Source of the DNA: Corynebacterium sp. ACRPH
GTDB lineage: Bacteria > Actinomycetota > Actinomycetes > Mycobacteriales > Mycobacteriaceae
DNA length: 64,000 bases
NCBI RefSeq assembly: GCF_022347285.1
Contig: NZ_JAKRND010000001.1
Coordinates: 157,089 to 221,088, forward strand
Reading direction: 5' to 3'
Under the pieces are notes generated by a model. It was not told the DNA's origin, did not search any database, and worked only from the letters and a program-made list of their open reading frames with translations. Positions 54,523 through 63,038 of the stretch are shown one piece after another. The position numbers and the translations under genes were made by a program. Within the stretch, counting starts at the first letter, position 1, and each line of letters begins with the position of its first letter.

Positions 54523-55047
54523 TTAGAACTTACCCTCCGCTGAGCCCCCGTTATCGGCGGAATCTTCGTTGGGTGCGGGGCTGGACAGAAGGGCTTCGTA
54601 ATACTCCGGCAGCGGCGCCCGGCCGGCCAGGCGCAGGGCGCGCACCAGCGGGCGGGAACGCACACTCAAGGTATCGGAGACCGCATCGTTGTAGAAGCGG
54701 GCCGCCAGATCTACCTTCGCCGAGGCTTCCAGGAAGTTCGGGTTGGTCCACACTTGCGAATCCAGCTCGCTCAGCAGCTCGTTCTCCGCCTCGCTCCGCG
54801 CGCCCATGTCGGTGGCCCGCAGTGCCACGCGGTTCACGTGCGCCACGTCCTGCCCTAGCTCCGGCTGCAGCGTGGCAACCACGCTCGAGCGGGAGTGCAG
54901 CGCCCCCTCCAGACTCACGCGCGCGGAGTCCGTGCGGATGTGCAACCGGTTCAGCCGGCTGGCCATCCCTGAAGCCCACACGCCCGCAACGATCGCGAGG
55001 ATCAAAACCACCGCGACAATGAAGCCCCACACGGGAATCGTGATCAT
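54523..55047 (-). CDS. Conserved LemA-like membrane protein downstream of pimA
   Basis: A 174-residue protein with one N-terminal transmembrane helix (about residues 6-26) and a helical, charged extracytoplasmic or cytoplasmic part. The stretch LNRLHIRTDSARVSLEGALH resembles LemA-type helices, and ARFYNDAVSDTLSVRSRPLV resembles the N-terminal half of the mycobacterial protein next to pimA, which carries a Nudix domain in addition. No Nudix box is present here. It overlaps pimA by 4 bp (ATGA), so it is likely translated with the PIM genes. Function unknown. Confidence 0.75.
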   Translation of the reverse strand: MITIPVWGFIVAVVLILAIVAGVWASGMASRLNRLHIRTDSARVSLEGALHSRSSVVATLQPELGQDVAHVNRVALRATDMGARSEAENELLSELDSQVWTNPNFLEASAKVDLAARFYNDAVSDTLSVRSRPLVRALRLAGRAPLPEYYEALLSSPAPNEDSADNGGSAEGKF

Positions 55048-56225
55048 GCGAGTGTCACCTTTCGCCCCTTGACCGTCACCGTGTCATACACCTGCTCCAC
55101 CTGGTCGGTGACCGTCTGCCAATCGAAATCTACGGCGCGCTGCGCCCCGGCCGCGATGAGTTTGCCTCGGCCCGCGTCGTCGCGCAGCAGGCCGATAGCC
55201 TTCTCGGCCAGGTCCTCGGCCGAACCATTGCGGAACAGGCGCGCAGACCTTCCGTGCTGGCCGACGGCTTCAAAGGCCGGGATGTCGCTGGCCAGCACCG
55301 CCGCCCCAGCCGCCATGCCCTCCACCAGGACGATGCCGAAGCTCTCGCCGCCCGTATTCGGAGCCACGTAGACATCGCTTGCGCTCAGCGCGCTGGCCTT
55401 GTCCGCGTCGCTGACACGCCCGAGAACGCGCACGTGGGTGTCACTAGGTTTAGCGCTGGACCCCAACCCCACACAGACGGACAGACCGAGTTTCCGCACG
55501 CGCTCAACCAGGGCGTCAATGTCGCCGCCACCGGCGATCAGCAGTTCCACGTCCGGCACCTCCGCGACGATCCGCGGCATGGCCTCCAACAGGATCTGCA
55601 GGCCCTTGCGGGGTTCCTCGAAACGGCCCAAGAACATCAGGCGCGGACGCGGCCGGGGCTGCCCAGTTGTTCCCAGCCCGGCCAGGGGTTCAGCGTTCCG
55701 GTAGACGGAGGTCTCCACGCCGTTGGGGATCAGCACCGGGTCGCCCGCCAGGTTCTCCACCTGCCAGCGGCGGGCCTCCTCGGAAACCGCGATGCCACCG
55801 TGGATGCGCTCCAGGTACGGGCGAAGGAAAGGCAGCGCCACTTTAAGGATCTTCGACTCGCTGGCCGAGGCGTGATACGTCGCCACGATCGGCCCTTCCG
55901 CCACGGCCATGGCCATCATCGAATAGGACGGGGAGTTCGGCTCGTGGATGTGCAAAAGGTCGAACTGGTTATCGCGGATCCACTGCTTCAGGTGCTTCTT
56001 CGTCCGCGGGCCGAAGCTCAGGCGTGCGACCGAGCCGTTGTAGCGAATCGGAATGCTGGAACCACCCAGCTCCACAAAATCTGGCAGCCCCTCGGTGGAT
56101 TTGCCGGGGCCGATCAGGCTGACTTCGTGTCCGCGCTTGCGCAGCTCCGTGCACAGGTCGATGGCGTGGATCTGCACGCCGCCCGGTTCGTCGAAGGAGT
56201 ACGGGCAAACCATTCCTACCCTCAT
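55044..56225 (-). CDS. pimA: Phosphatidyl-myo-inositol mannosyltransferase PimA
   Basis: GT4 glycosyltransferase adding the first mannose from GDP-mannose to phosphatidylinositol, at the inner face of the membrane. The 393-residue protein has the acceptor loop MVCPYSFDEPGGVQIHAIDL, GGIAVSEEARRW, the hinge LMFLGRFEEPRKGLQILLEA and the EX7E motif NTGGESFGIVLVEGMA. Overlaps patA by 4 bp upstream and the LemA-like gene by 4 bp downstream. Assigned from its position in pgsA-patA-pimA as well as the motifs; later GT4 mannosyltransferases are similar. Confidence 0.94.
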   Translation of the reverse strand: MRVGMVCPYSFDEPGGVQIHAIDLCTELRKRGHEVSLIGPGKSTEGLPDFVELGGSSIPIRYNGSVARLSFGPRTKKHLKQWIRDNQFDLLHIHEPNSPSYSMMAMAVAEGPIVATYHASASESKILKVALPFLRPYLERIHGGIAVSEEARRWQVENLAGDPVLIPNGVETSVYRNAEPLAGLGTTGQPRPRPRLMFLGRFEEPRKGLQILLEAMPRIVAEVPDVELLIAGGGDIDALVERVRKLGLSVCVGLGSSAKPSDTHVRVLGRVSDADKASALSASDVYVAPNTGGESFGIVLVEGMAAGAAVLASDIPAFEAVGQHGRSARLFRNGSAEDLAEKAIGLLRDDAGRGKLIAAGAQRAVDFDWQTVTDQVEQVYDTVTVKGRKVTLA

Positions 56226-57190
56226 TGGCCCTGCCCTTCCGGCTGGTCTTCTTCACCCAACCCCAGGCGCTTGCGGCGCGCCTCCGATAGGTCCGAGAAC
56301 CACAGCGGCTGCAGCATGTGCCAATCCTGCGGATCCATGGCGATGCCGCGGGCAAAGTTATCCGCCATCTGCTGGACGATCTGCTGCAGGCTCCGCCCTT
56401 CCACCTCTACGGGAGTGACCTCGTGCTCCCAGGTCTCCGGCGTGCCTCGACGCTCGGGACGGGGGTCCGTGGACCCGCCGCGGAACGCCACTCGCGCGGT
56501 GAACAGGTTCGCCCCGGTGCGCTGTGCCAGCAGCGCCGCCCCGGCAGGCATGGAGGTCTTCTCCCCGAAGAACTCCACCTCTATCCCGTGGCCGGTCAGG
56601 TCGCGCTCCCCCATCAGGCACACGGTCCCGCCGCCGCGCAGCACTTCCTCCATCCGCTCCAAGGGCGGCACGTCCGCGCCCGTCAGCGCGATGATCTCAA
56701 AGCCCAGCGACTCGCGATAATCCACGAAAGCCTCGAACAGGATCTCCGGCTTCAGGCGCTCGGCCACGGTGGTGAAGGTCCCGTAGTGGTGCACCAGCCA
56801 CACCCCGGCCATGTCCCAGTTGCCCGCGTGCGGCAAGGCGATGACGGTGCCCCGGCCGGATTCGGCACTCGCGTGCAGTAGCCCCAGCGAGCCGGGCACG
56901 AAGTTTCGGTTGAGCTCCTCCGCCAGCTCGCGTCCGGCCATCGCCGGCAGCTGGAAGGCCTCGCGCCAATAGCGCATGTAGCTGCGCATGGAGCGGCGCA
57001 CCAGGTCGCGCGTGACGTTCTCCGGCCCGACGATTCGGGCGAGGTTGCGGCGCAGTTGTTCTGGGCCTTTGCCCTTTTTGGACGCCACGTCCGCGCCCCA
57101 TTCGAACAATGCTTTCGCCACCGGCTTCGGCAGCTTGGAGGTTATCTTCCAGCCAGCGATATACGCCGCGGCGGATAGCCGCTCGCCCAT
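56222..57190 (-). CDS. patA: Phosphatidylinositol mannoside acyltransferase PatA
   Basis: Transfers an acyl chain from acyl-CoA to the mannose of PIM1/PIM2. The 322-residue protein belongs to the HtrB/LpxL-like acyltransferases with the catalytic LPHAGNWDMAGVW (His121, Asp126), further MGERDLTGHGIEVEFFGEK and LAQRTGANLF. Amphipathic N-terminal helices suggest membrane association. The start overlaps the pgsA stop by one base (TAATG) and its stop overlaps pimA by 4 bp. The segment DVASKKGKG is encoded by one of the dispersed A-tract motifs. Confidence 0.92.
   Translation of the reverse strand: MGERLSAAAYIAGWKITSKLPKPVAKALFEWGADVASKKGKGPEQLRRNLARIVGPENVTRDLVRRSMRSYMRYWREAFQLPAMAGRELAEELNRNFVPGSLGLLHASAESGRGTVIALPHAGNWDMAGVWLVHHYGTFTTVAERLKPEILFEAFVDYRESLGFEIIALTGADVPPLERMEEVLRGGGTVCLMGERDLTGHGIEVEFFGEKTSMPAGAALLAQRTGANLFTARVAFRGGSTDPRPERRGTPETWEHEVTPVEVEGRSLQQIVQQMADNFARGIAMDPQDWHMLQPLWFSDLSEARRKRLGLGEEDQPEGQGQ
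57072..57086 (+). repeat. Dispersed motif copy (in patA)
   Basis: CCCTTTTTGGACGCC within patA, a diverged copy encoding Asp-Val-Ala-Ser-Lys-Lys on the coding strand. Confidence 0.35.
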
Positions 57191-57855
57191 TAACCCTCAC
57201 TCCCCTCGGCGGGGAACTCGCGGGCCCCTTCTGGGGCGGCGATGGTCTGGGACGCGGCGTCCGAACGAGCAACAATCACCAACCGCTCGACAACCGTGTA
57301 CAGCGAACCAGCGGCGAGGATCCACAGCCCCCACGCCAGAACGTGAGGCACGCCGAGGCCGCCGATACCGACGGCGACCAGGGAAATAATGAGGCGTTCC
57401 GGCCGCTCGATGAGCCCTCCCACGACCTTGATGCCCGAGGCCTCCGCGCGGGCTTTGACGTAGCTGGTGACCTGGCTGGCGACAAGGATGACCAGGCAGA
57501 CGCTCATCATCACCACGTTCGCGGGCTCCTGCAGGCCAAACCAGAGAACCAGGGCGCCGAAGATGGCGCCGTCGCTGAGGCGGTCGCAGGTGGCATCTAG
57601 CGTGGCGCCGAAGCGGGTGCCGCCGCCGCGCATGCGAGCCATCGTGCCGTCCACCATGTCGGTGGCGACCGTCAGACCGATGAGTACGGCGGCGGCGAAG
57701 TGGTGACCAGAGGGAATCAGCCAGAGCGCGAAACCGATCGCCAGCAGGGTGCCGAAAACGGTCACTGCATTGGGGGTAATCCCCATCTTGTGCAGCACCC
57801 GGGCGATCGGTTCAATGATGACCGCGGCGGGGCCACGGCCGTGCACGCTAAGCAT
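57190..57855 (-). CDS. pgsA: Phosphatidylinositol phosphate synthase (CDP-alcohol phosphatidyltransferase)
   Basis: Makes phosphatidylinositol phosphate from CDP-diacylglycerol and inositol 1-phosphate, the lipid precursor of PIMs. The 221-residue, six-helix protein has the CDP-OH-P motif with Asp66, Asp69, Gly70, Ala73, Arg74, Gly83, Asp87 and Asp91 all present (DMVDGTMARM...LDATCDRLSD). Place in thrS-HIT-pgsA-patA-pimA supports inositol rather than glycerol phosphate as substrate. ATG start 33 bp after the HIT gene. Confidence 0.94.
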   Translation of the reverse strand: MLSVHGRGPAAVIIEPIARVLHKMGITPNAVTVFGTLLAIGFALWLIPSGHHFAAAVLIGLTVATDMVDGTMARMRGGGTRFGATLDATCDRLSDGAIFGALVLWFGLQEPANVVMMSVCLVILVASQVTSYVKARAEASGIKVVGGLIERPERLIISLVAVGIGGLGVPHVLAWGLWILAAGSLYTVVERLVIVARSDAASQTIAAPEGAREFPAEGSEG

Positions 57856-57888
57856 CGCTGAAGTTATTCTCCCTAATGGTTTGAACCG

Positions 57889-58458
57889 CTAGTCGGTGGA
57901 ACGGGTAACGCTTTCCCAGGCCTTCGCCAGCAGCGCACGGGTCTCCCGCAGCGTCTGTGGCAACACCTTGGTGCCCGTCATGACTGTCATGAAGTTAGCA
58001 TCACCGGCCCACCTGGGCACTATATGTTGGTGCAGGTGTGTCGGAATGGAGCCTCCGGAGGCCTTGCCCAAATTGAGGCCAACGTTCACCGCATCGGGCT
58101 TGGAAACCGCCCGCAGTGCCTTCAGCGCAATCTTCGTAAACTCCGCCAGCTCTGCGGTTTCTGCGTCACTGAGCTCCGTGTAATCGGCCACTTGGCGATA
58201 AGGAACCACCAGCATATGGCCGGGGTTATACGGGTACAGGTTCAGCACGCAGTAGACGGACTTGCCGCGGGCGACAATCAGCGCCTCCTCGTCCGAAAGC
58301 TCCGGCAGCGTGGCGAAGGGGTCGGCAGATCGCTTGGATTTGGCGATGTACTGGGAGCGGTAGGGCGCCCACAGTCGCTCCAGCCCGCCTTGCAGGTCGG
58401 GTTGGGAGCCCACGCCTAAGTCCACATACGCTTCGGTCTGCTGTTGCTGCTGCTCCAC
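57889..58458 (-). CDS. HIT-family nucleotide phosphorylase/hydrolase
   Basis: A 189-residue histidine-triad protein with the active site IPTHLHQHIVPRW and the N-terminal ARGKSVYCVLNLYPYNPGHM typical of Ap4A phosphorylase-like HIT proteins; the mycobacterial counterpart beside pgsA acts on diadenosine tetraphosphate. The GTG at 58458 (VEQQQQQTEAYVDLG) lies 7 bp after the thrS stop with GGAGG some 12 nt upstream. A 38-codon longer frame lies inside thrS and is not credible. Substrate inferred, not seen. Confidence 0.88.
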   Translation of the reverse strand: MEQQQQQTEAYVDLGVGSQPDLQGGLERLWAPYRSQYIAKSKRSADPFATLPELSDEEALIVARGKSVYCVLNLYPYNPGHMLVVPYRQVADYTELSDAETAELAEFTKIALKALRAVSKPDAVNVGLNLGKASGGSIPTHLHQHIVPRWAGDANFMTVMTGTKVLPQTLRETRALLAKAWESVTRSTD

Positions 58459-58465
58459 TGCGGTG

Positions 58466-60541
58466 TTAAGCCTCCACCAACGGCTGGACCAGCTCCGAGC
58501 TTGGCTGGTCGTTGCGGCGCTCAGCGATCCAGGTGGAGATGATGCGCAGCGCATCCTCGCGCGGCACGCCATTGACCTGGGTACCGTCCAGGAAGCGGAA
58601 GCTCACCGCGTTCGCCTCCACATCGCGCCCACCGACCAGCAGCATGAAAGGCACCTTGCCGGTGGTGTGGTTGCGGATTTTCTTCTGCATGCGGTCGTCG
58701 GAGGTATCGACCTCCGCGCGGATGCCCTGAGCCCGCAGGTCTGCGGCGAAGTTCTCCAGGTACTCGTTGAACTCGTCGGCGACCGGGATGCCCACGACCT
58801 GATGCGGGGCCAGCCATGCAGGGAACGCACCGGCGTAGTGCTCCAGCAGCACGCCGAAGAAGCGCTCGATGGAGCCGAAAAGCGCACGGTGAAGCATGAT
58901 CGGGCGCTGCTTGGAGCCGTCCGGCGCGGTGTACTCCAGGTTGAAGCGCTCCGGCAGGTTGAAGTCCAACTGCACGGTGGACATCTGCCAGGTACGCCCG
59001 ATGGCGTCGCGGGCCTGGACGGAGATCTTCGGGCCGTAGAAGGCCGCGCCTGCCGGGTCCGGCACCAGCTCCAGGCCGGACTTGGTGGCCACGCGCTCCA
59101 GGATCTGCGTGGAACGCTCCCAGATCTCATCGGTACCCACGAACTTGTTCGGATCCTTGGTGGATAGCTCCAGGTAGAAGTCATCCAGTCCGTAGTCGCG
59201 CAGCAGGGAGATGATGAACTCCAGCACGGTGGTCAGCTCCTGCTCCAGCTGATCCTCGGTGCAGTAGATGTGCGCGTCGTCCTGGGTGAAACCACGGGCA
59301 CGGGTGAGGCCATGAATCACACCGGACTTCTCGTAGCGGTACACCGTGCCGAACTCGAACAGTCGCAGCGGTAGCTCGCGGTAGGAGCGCCCGCGCGAGG
59401 CGAAGATCAGGTTGTGCATCGGGCAGTTCATGGGCTTGGCGTAGTAGTCCTGCGCCGGCTTGGTGACGTTGCCCTCGTCGTCGGTTTCCCCATCCAGCTG
59501 CATGGGCGGGAACATGCCGTCGGAGTAGAAATCCAGGTGGCCGGACTTCTGGAACAGGTCGCCCTTCGTGATGTGCGGGGTATTGACGAAGCTGTAGCCG
59601 GAGGCGATGTGGCGCTTGCGGGAGTGCTCCTCCATCTCCAGGCGCACGATGCCGCCGTCCGGGTGAAATACCGGGAAGCCGGAGCCGATCTCGTCGGGGA
59701 AGCTGAACAGGTCCAGCTCCTGGCCCAGGCGACGGTGGTCGCGCTTCTCGGCCTCTTCCATCATCGTCTGGTATTCCGCCAGGGCTTCCTTCGACTCCCA
59801 GGCCGTGCCGTAGATGCGCTGCAGCCCGGCCTTGGACTGGTCACCGCGCCAGTAGGCGGCGGAGGAACGGGTCAGGGCGAAAGCCGGGATGTAGCGGGTG
59901 GTCGGCACGTGCGGGCCGCGGCAGAGGTCGTACCACTCGACCTCCCCGGTGCGCGGGTTTACGTTGCTGTAGGCGGTCAGCTCGCCGGTTCCGACCTCAG
60001 TGGCTTCGTCGGAGTCCGGATCCACGTTGCCCTTGTCGGCAATCAGTTCGGTCTTGAAGGGCTCGTCTGCGTACTCCGCGCGAGCCTGCTCTGCGTCGGC
60101 ATAAGCCTTGCGCTCGAACTTCTGGCCGGACTTAATGATCTTCTTCATCGTCTTTTCCAGCTTGTTCAGATCCTCCGGGGTGAAGGGCTCTGCAACCTGG
60201 AAGTCGTAGTAGAAGCCATTGTCGATGGCCGGGCCGATTCCCAGCTTGGTGCCGGGGAATTCCTTCTGCACTGCCTGCGCGAGCACGTGGGCGCAGGAGT
60301 GGCGGATTACGCCGCGCCCCTCATCGGTGTTCGCCGGAACGGCGGCGACTTCCGCATCCTGCTGGGGCGCCCAGGAGAGGTCGCGCAGCTGGCCGGCATC
60401 CTCCCCCTCGGTCTCCTTCACACAAACGATGGCTTCCGGACCCTTGTTGGGAAGGCCCAGCTCGCGCATGGCGGCTCCGGCCGGGGTGCCGGCCGGAACG
60501 CGGAAAGTAACGGCGACTGGGGTGATTTCGGGGGTACTCAC
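58466..60541 (-). CDS. thrS: Threonyl-tRNA synthetase
   Basis: Class II synthetase of 691 residues with all domains: N-terminal TGS-like domain, editing domain with [12 protein letters not shown] and the C-terminal part of its zinc-like site, catalytic domain with [13 protein letters not shown], the zinc-binding [22 protein letters not shown], and [20 protein letters not shown], then the anticodon-binding domain. ATG/GTG-type start preceded by GAAGGAGCACGA. First gene of the PIM operon. Its own -10 box overlaps the dypB stop, and a palindromic leader follows. Confidence 0.97.
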   Translation of the reverse strand: MSTPEITPVAVTFRVPAGTPAGAAMRELGLPNKGPEAIVCVKETEGEDAGQLRDLSWAPQQDAEVAAVPANTDEGRGVIRHSCAHVLAQAVQKEFPGTKLGIGPAIDNGFYYDFQVAEPFTPEDLNKLEKTMKKIIKSGQKFERKAYADAEQARAEYADEPFKTELIADKGNVDPDSDEATEVGTGELTAYSNVNPRTGEVEWYDLCRGPHVPTTRYIPAFALTRSSAAYWRGDQSKAGLQRIYGTAWESKEALAEYQTMMEEAEKRDHRRLGQELDLFSFPDEIGSGFPVFHPDGGIVRLEMEEHSRKRHIASGYSFVNTPHITKGDLFQKSGHLDFYSDGMFPPMQLDGETDDEGNVTKPAQDYYAKPMNCPMHNLIFASRGRSYRELPLRLFEFGTVYRYEKSGVIHGLTRARGFTQDDAHIYCTEDQLEQELTTVLEFIISLLRDYGLDDFYLELSTKDPNKFVGTDEIWERSTQILERVATKSGLELVPDPAGAAFYGPKISVQARDAIGRTWQMSTVQLDFNLPERFNLEYTAPDGSKQRPIMLHRALFGSIERFFGVLLEHYAGAFPAWLAPHQVVGIPVADEFNEYLENFAADLRAQGIRAEVDTSDDRMQKKIRNHTTGKVPFMLLVGGRDVEANAVSFRFLDGTQVNGVPREDALRIISTWIAERRNDQPSSELVQPLVEA

Positions 60542-60572
60542 TTGTGGATCGTGCTCCTTCTCGGGCTTTAGT

Positions 60573-60597
60573 GACGGTCACATACCTGGTGACAGTC
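60573..60597 (-). other. Palindrome in the thrS leader
   Basis: GACgGTCAC and GTGACaGTC form a 9-position stem with one mismatch and a 7-nt centre, between the thrS -10 box and start. It could be a leader-RNA hairpin or an operator. No T-box features are seen. Confidence 0.4.
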
Positions 60598-60611
60598 CTC
60601 AACGCCCGTAG

Positions 60612-60617
60612 ATTCTA
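60612..60617 (-). promoter_or_regulatory. thrS promoter -10 box
   Basis: Minus-strand TAGAAT in the context GGGGTAGAATCTACG, about 70 bp before thrS. Its TAG is also the dypB stop codon, the same arrangement as rarA/alaS. Confidence 0.5.
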
Positions 60618-61868
60618 CCCCTCCAGGATCTCTTGCCCCCAGTACGCCCCGTTTTGCGTGCCGGGAAGTACCCAGAACACCGCTGAACCGACGTGGGTGA
60701 TCCACGTATTCAACCGGTCCTTCTCCGCGAGGCGCTTCTGCAGAGGCGTGAATGCCTCGTCCGGGTCGGCCTGGAAGCAGATGAAAATCAGCCCGCTGTT
60801 GCCCAGGGGCGTGACTTCGTTGTCCCAGTTGTAGGCGCGGCGCCGCATATGGGTGCCCTCGCCTGCGGAGATGCCCACGTGGCTGCGCTCATCGATCATC
60901 GGCAAACCATCATCGCCGGTCTTGTTCAGATCCACCGGGTCGAACTCGTCCTTCGCTCCCGCCGGTGCACCAGTGTCTGCGTGCCGTCCGAACACGACCT
61001 CGCGGGACTTGCGATCCAGCTGCTCCCACCCCGGCATGTCGAACACGATCCGGCGGACAACCATGGCGCTGCCGCCCTGATCGTCCCAGATAGATTCGTC
61101 GTATTCTTCGTCGGTGCGGGGAATGGCGGTGCCATCCTTGAAGCCCAGCAGGTTGCGCGGGGTTTCGCCTGTCGGCGAGTCCACGAATCCGCGCTGGGTC
61201 CACTTCGGCGTCGCATAGTCACGACCGCCACGGGTCAGCACGCGCGCGGCATGGCTCACGGCCGTTAGGTCGTCGCCACAGATCTGCAGGACCACGTCGG
61301 CGCCACCAAAGTCCGGGTCGAGCTTGTCTCCCTTGAACTTCGGCAGCCCATTGAGGTTTTTCTTCACCCAGGAAGGAGCCTCGTCGATCAAGCCCGCATC
61401 CTTGATCAACTTGGGGCCCCACCCCGCAGTCACCGTTAGATTCTGCGGAGCGATCGATAGCTCGTGCTCCAGATCCGCCAGGGCGATCTGCCCCTGAGTC
61501 ATGGAGCGCGCATCACCGGTCCAAATGCGCATCAGGCGTTCCAGGTTCTTCTTCAGCCCACCGCGCGGTAGCCCGTCCCTCTTGAGGTTAAAGGCCACCA
61601 ACAGCGCGTGGTTCTGCGAGTCTTCCCGGATGCCCGCCTGGTGCGGGCCGTCGAAATCAATCTTTCTTATTGACGCCCCATCGCCAGCACCACCATTGCC
61701 AGCTGTTCCAGCAGAGTCTTCTGCCGTGCTGCAAGCTGCCAGGACGGATGCGGCGCCGGTCATTCCCAGTCCCGCAAAGAAGCCGCGGCGAGTGACTTTC
61801 ACACCTTGGGCAGGCTCGGGGGTGGGGGCGTCAGAAATGGAAGAACGAAAACGTGCGGGGTCATGCAT
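60615..61868 (-). CDS. Dyp-type haem peroxidase, Tat-exported
   Basis: A 417-residue dye-decolorising peroxidase (EfeB/DtpA-like). The N terminus has a twin-arginine signal (VTRRGFFAGLGMTGAASVLA, Arg27-Arg28) followed by LAAC (Cys46), so it may be a Tat-exported lipoprotein. The family motif GFKDGT (GxxDG) and the haem-ligand region HVGISAGEGTHMRRRAYN are present. It lies 5 bp after a PCu(A)C copper chaperone gene. In Streptomyces a similar Tat-exported Dyp enzyme acts with copper-handling proteins, so a link to extracytoplasmic copper delivery is plausible; iron uptake, as for EfeB, is the alternative. Confidence 0.9.
   Translation of the reverse strand: MHDPARFRSSISDAPTPEPAQGVKVTRRGFFAGLGMTGAASVLAACSTAEDSAGTAGNGGAGDGASIRKIDFDGPHQAGIREDSQNHALLVAFNLKRDGLPRGGLKKNLERLMRIWTGDARSMTQGQIALADLEHELSIAPQNLTVTAGWGPKLIKDAGLIDEAPSWVKKNLNGLPKFKGDKLDPDFGGADVVLQICGDDLTAVSHAARVLTRGGRDYATPKWTQRGFVDSPTGETPRNLLGFKDGTAIPRTDEEYDESIWDDQGGSAMVVRRIVFDMPGWEQLDRKSREVVFGRHADTGAPAGAKDEFDPVDLNKTGDDGLPMIDERSHVGISAGEGTHMRRRAYNWDNEVTPLGNSGLIFICFQADPDEAFTPLQKRLAEKDRLNTWITHVGSAVFWVLPGTQNGAYWGQEILEG
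61661..61677 (+). repeat. Dispersed motif copy (in the Dyp peroxidase gene)
   Basis: TCTTTCTTATTGACGCC with exact core, inside the linker after the Tat signal. Confidence 0.6.
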
Positions 61869-61873
61869 GGGTA

Positions 61874-62551
61874 TTAGTGCTCGTGTCCGTGCTCTTCGCC
61901 GTGCTGCATGCCGTCCATGCCTTCCATGTTGCCGCCGTGCTCCATGCCTTCCATGTTGCCGCCATCTTCGTCACCGTAGTGCTCGTGGGTGGACTGCTGG
62001 ACACGCACCGGAACGTTCTCCAGCTTGTATTCATTGCCGTCCTCGTCGACCAGGGTGAAGGACAGAGCATCGCCGGCGGCGATCTCGTCGGAGACGTCCA
62101 TGATCATGATGTGGTTTCCGCCCGGCTCCAGCACGCTATCCTCGCCCGCGGGGATAGTCAGGCTGGAGATCTGCTGCATCTCACCGTCAGCGTTGACCTC
62201 GTGCAGCTCGTACTTCGCACCGTCAATGTCGCCCTTCACCTCGGTGATGGTGATGTCCTTGTCGGTGGTGTTGTGCAGAGTGCCAAACACAGACGTCATG
62301 TTCTTGTCTGCAGGCTTGGCGGTGACATAGGAGTCCTCGAACTCCAGCGCCTGCTCGTCGGCAGCCTTGTCGTCCGCGGACCCAGCAGATTCAGTGGACT
62401 CTGCGGACTCAGTAGCCTCCGCCGAGGTGGAAGCGTCGTTCTTGTCTTCCCCATCGTCCGAGCACGCGGAAAGGAACAGCGCACTGCTCAAGGCGACGGC
62501 GGCCACGGCTGCGGCGCGCTTCTTGGTGTTATTCAGGGAGGTCAGGGACAT
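61874..62551 (-). CDS. PCu(A)C-type copper chaperone lipoprotein with His/Met-rich tail
   Basis: A 225-residue extracytoplasmic copper chaperone. The ATG at 62551 opens a lipoprotein signal with lipobox LSAC (Cys30), then a Ser/Glu/Asp linker and the PCu(A)C domain. The metal motif is kept: His and Met in YELHEVNADGEMQQI and HIMIM in PGGNHIMIMDV. The tail is very His/Met-rich (NMEGMEHGGNMEGMDGMQHG and further) and contains a 27-bp tandem duplication. A start 14 codons earlier adds unrelated residues. Likely passes Cu(I) to oxidases or buffers copper. Confidence 0.9.
   Translation of the reverse strand: MSLTSLNNTKKRAAAVAAVALSSALFLSACSDDGEDKNDASTSAEATESAESTESAGSADDKAADEQALEFEDSYVTAKPADKNMTSVFGTLHNTTDKDITITEVKGDIDGAKYELHEVNADGEMQQISSLTIPAGEDSVLEPGGNHIMIMDVSDEIAAGDALSFTLVDEDGNEYKLENVPVRVQQSTHEHYGDEDGGNMEGMEHGGNMEGMDGMQHGEEHGHEH
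61915..61963 (-). repeat. 27-bp tandem repeat in the copper-chaperone tail
   Basis: A 22-bp block beginning CCATGCCTTCCATG recurs exactly after 27 bp (61915 and 61942). It encodes repeated GGNMEGM units, so copy-number change would alter the Met/His tail length in steps of nine residues. Confidence 0.7.
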
Positions 62552-62596
62552 AACAAACCTTTCAATTAAAAGGCGTGCGGGCTTCCCAACCATTGC

Positions 62597-62623
62597 CGTG
62601 TCCGGGGCTCAATCCCGGACACG
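62597..62623 (-). terminator. Perfect 10-bp hairpin between the small lipoprotein and copper-chaperone genes
   Basis: CGTGTCCGGG/CCCGGACACG with a 7-nt loop, in the 100-bp gap within the copC cluster, 29 bp after the lipoprotein stop. No T run follows (GCAATGG), so it may attenuate or process the transcript rather than end it. Confidence 0.55.
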
Positions 62624-62651
62624 CTATACGCGATCTCTAGCGTTTCGCGTG

Positions 62652-62972
62652 CTAGTTGGTGGCACCCGACGCGGATGCTGCGCCGGTGGCGGTTGCCTCG
62701 GCGTTATCGGTGGCCACTTCAGCGCCGTCCATCTCAGTCTCTACGGAAGCGTCGGTCTCCTCCGCATCGGTAGCGTCGGTCTCTTCAGCCTCGGACTCGG
62801 ACGAGTCGGTAGCTGCTTCCTCGGTGGACTGGATGCTCGGGCTAGCCGGGCCGGTGGTTGCGGTGTCCTCGCGCTGGTCGCCGTCATTCTCATTAGGAGG
62901 GGTGCAAGCGGACAGTGCAAGGGCGGTGGTCAGAGCCAGAGCGGCAGCGGTTGCAGAGCGGAACTTCTTCAC
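62652..62972 (-). CDS. Small acidic lipoprotein of unknown function
   Basis: A 106-residue protein with a clear lipoprotein signal (MKKFRSATAAALALTTALAL, lipobox LSAC, Cys23). The mature part is low-complexity, almost wholly Ala, Thr, Ser, Glu and Asp, with repeats of DATDAEETDA type and no Cys, few hydrophobics. I recognise no domain. Its place between copC and the copper chaperone suggests a surface or metal-binding role, but nothing in the sequence proves it. Confidence 0.7.
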   Translation of the reverse strand: MKKFRSATAAALALTTALALSACTPPNENDGDQREDTATTGPASPSIQSTEEAATDSSESEAEETDATDAEETDASVETEMDGAEVATDNAEATATGAASASGATN

Positions 62973-63038
62973 GGGAAATCTCCTGATCAGGTAATCGTCA
63001 ACTAATCGGACATGAGGAACGCTCTACCCTACTGTCGG

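Noticed and set aside
55512..55520. Further exact ATTGACGCC copies (also 15897-15905 and 48972-48980)
   Set aside because: Core 9-mer present but without the T/A tract; may be chance or codon use, so not listed as motif copies.
60542..60614. T-box riboswitch before thrS
   Set aside because: Leader is only about 60 nt and shows neither a T-box sequence nor a terminator pair.
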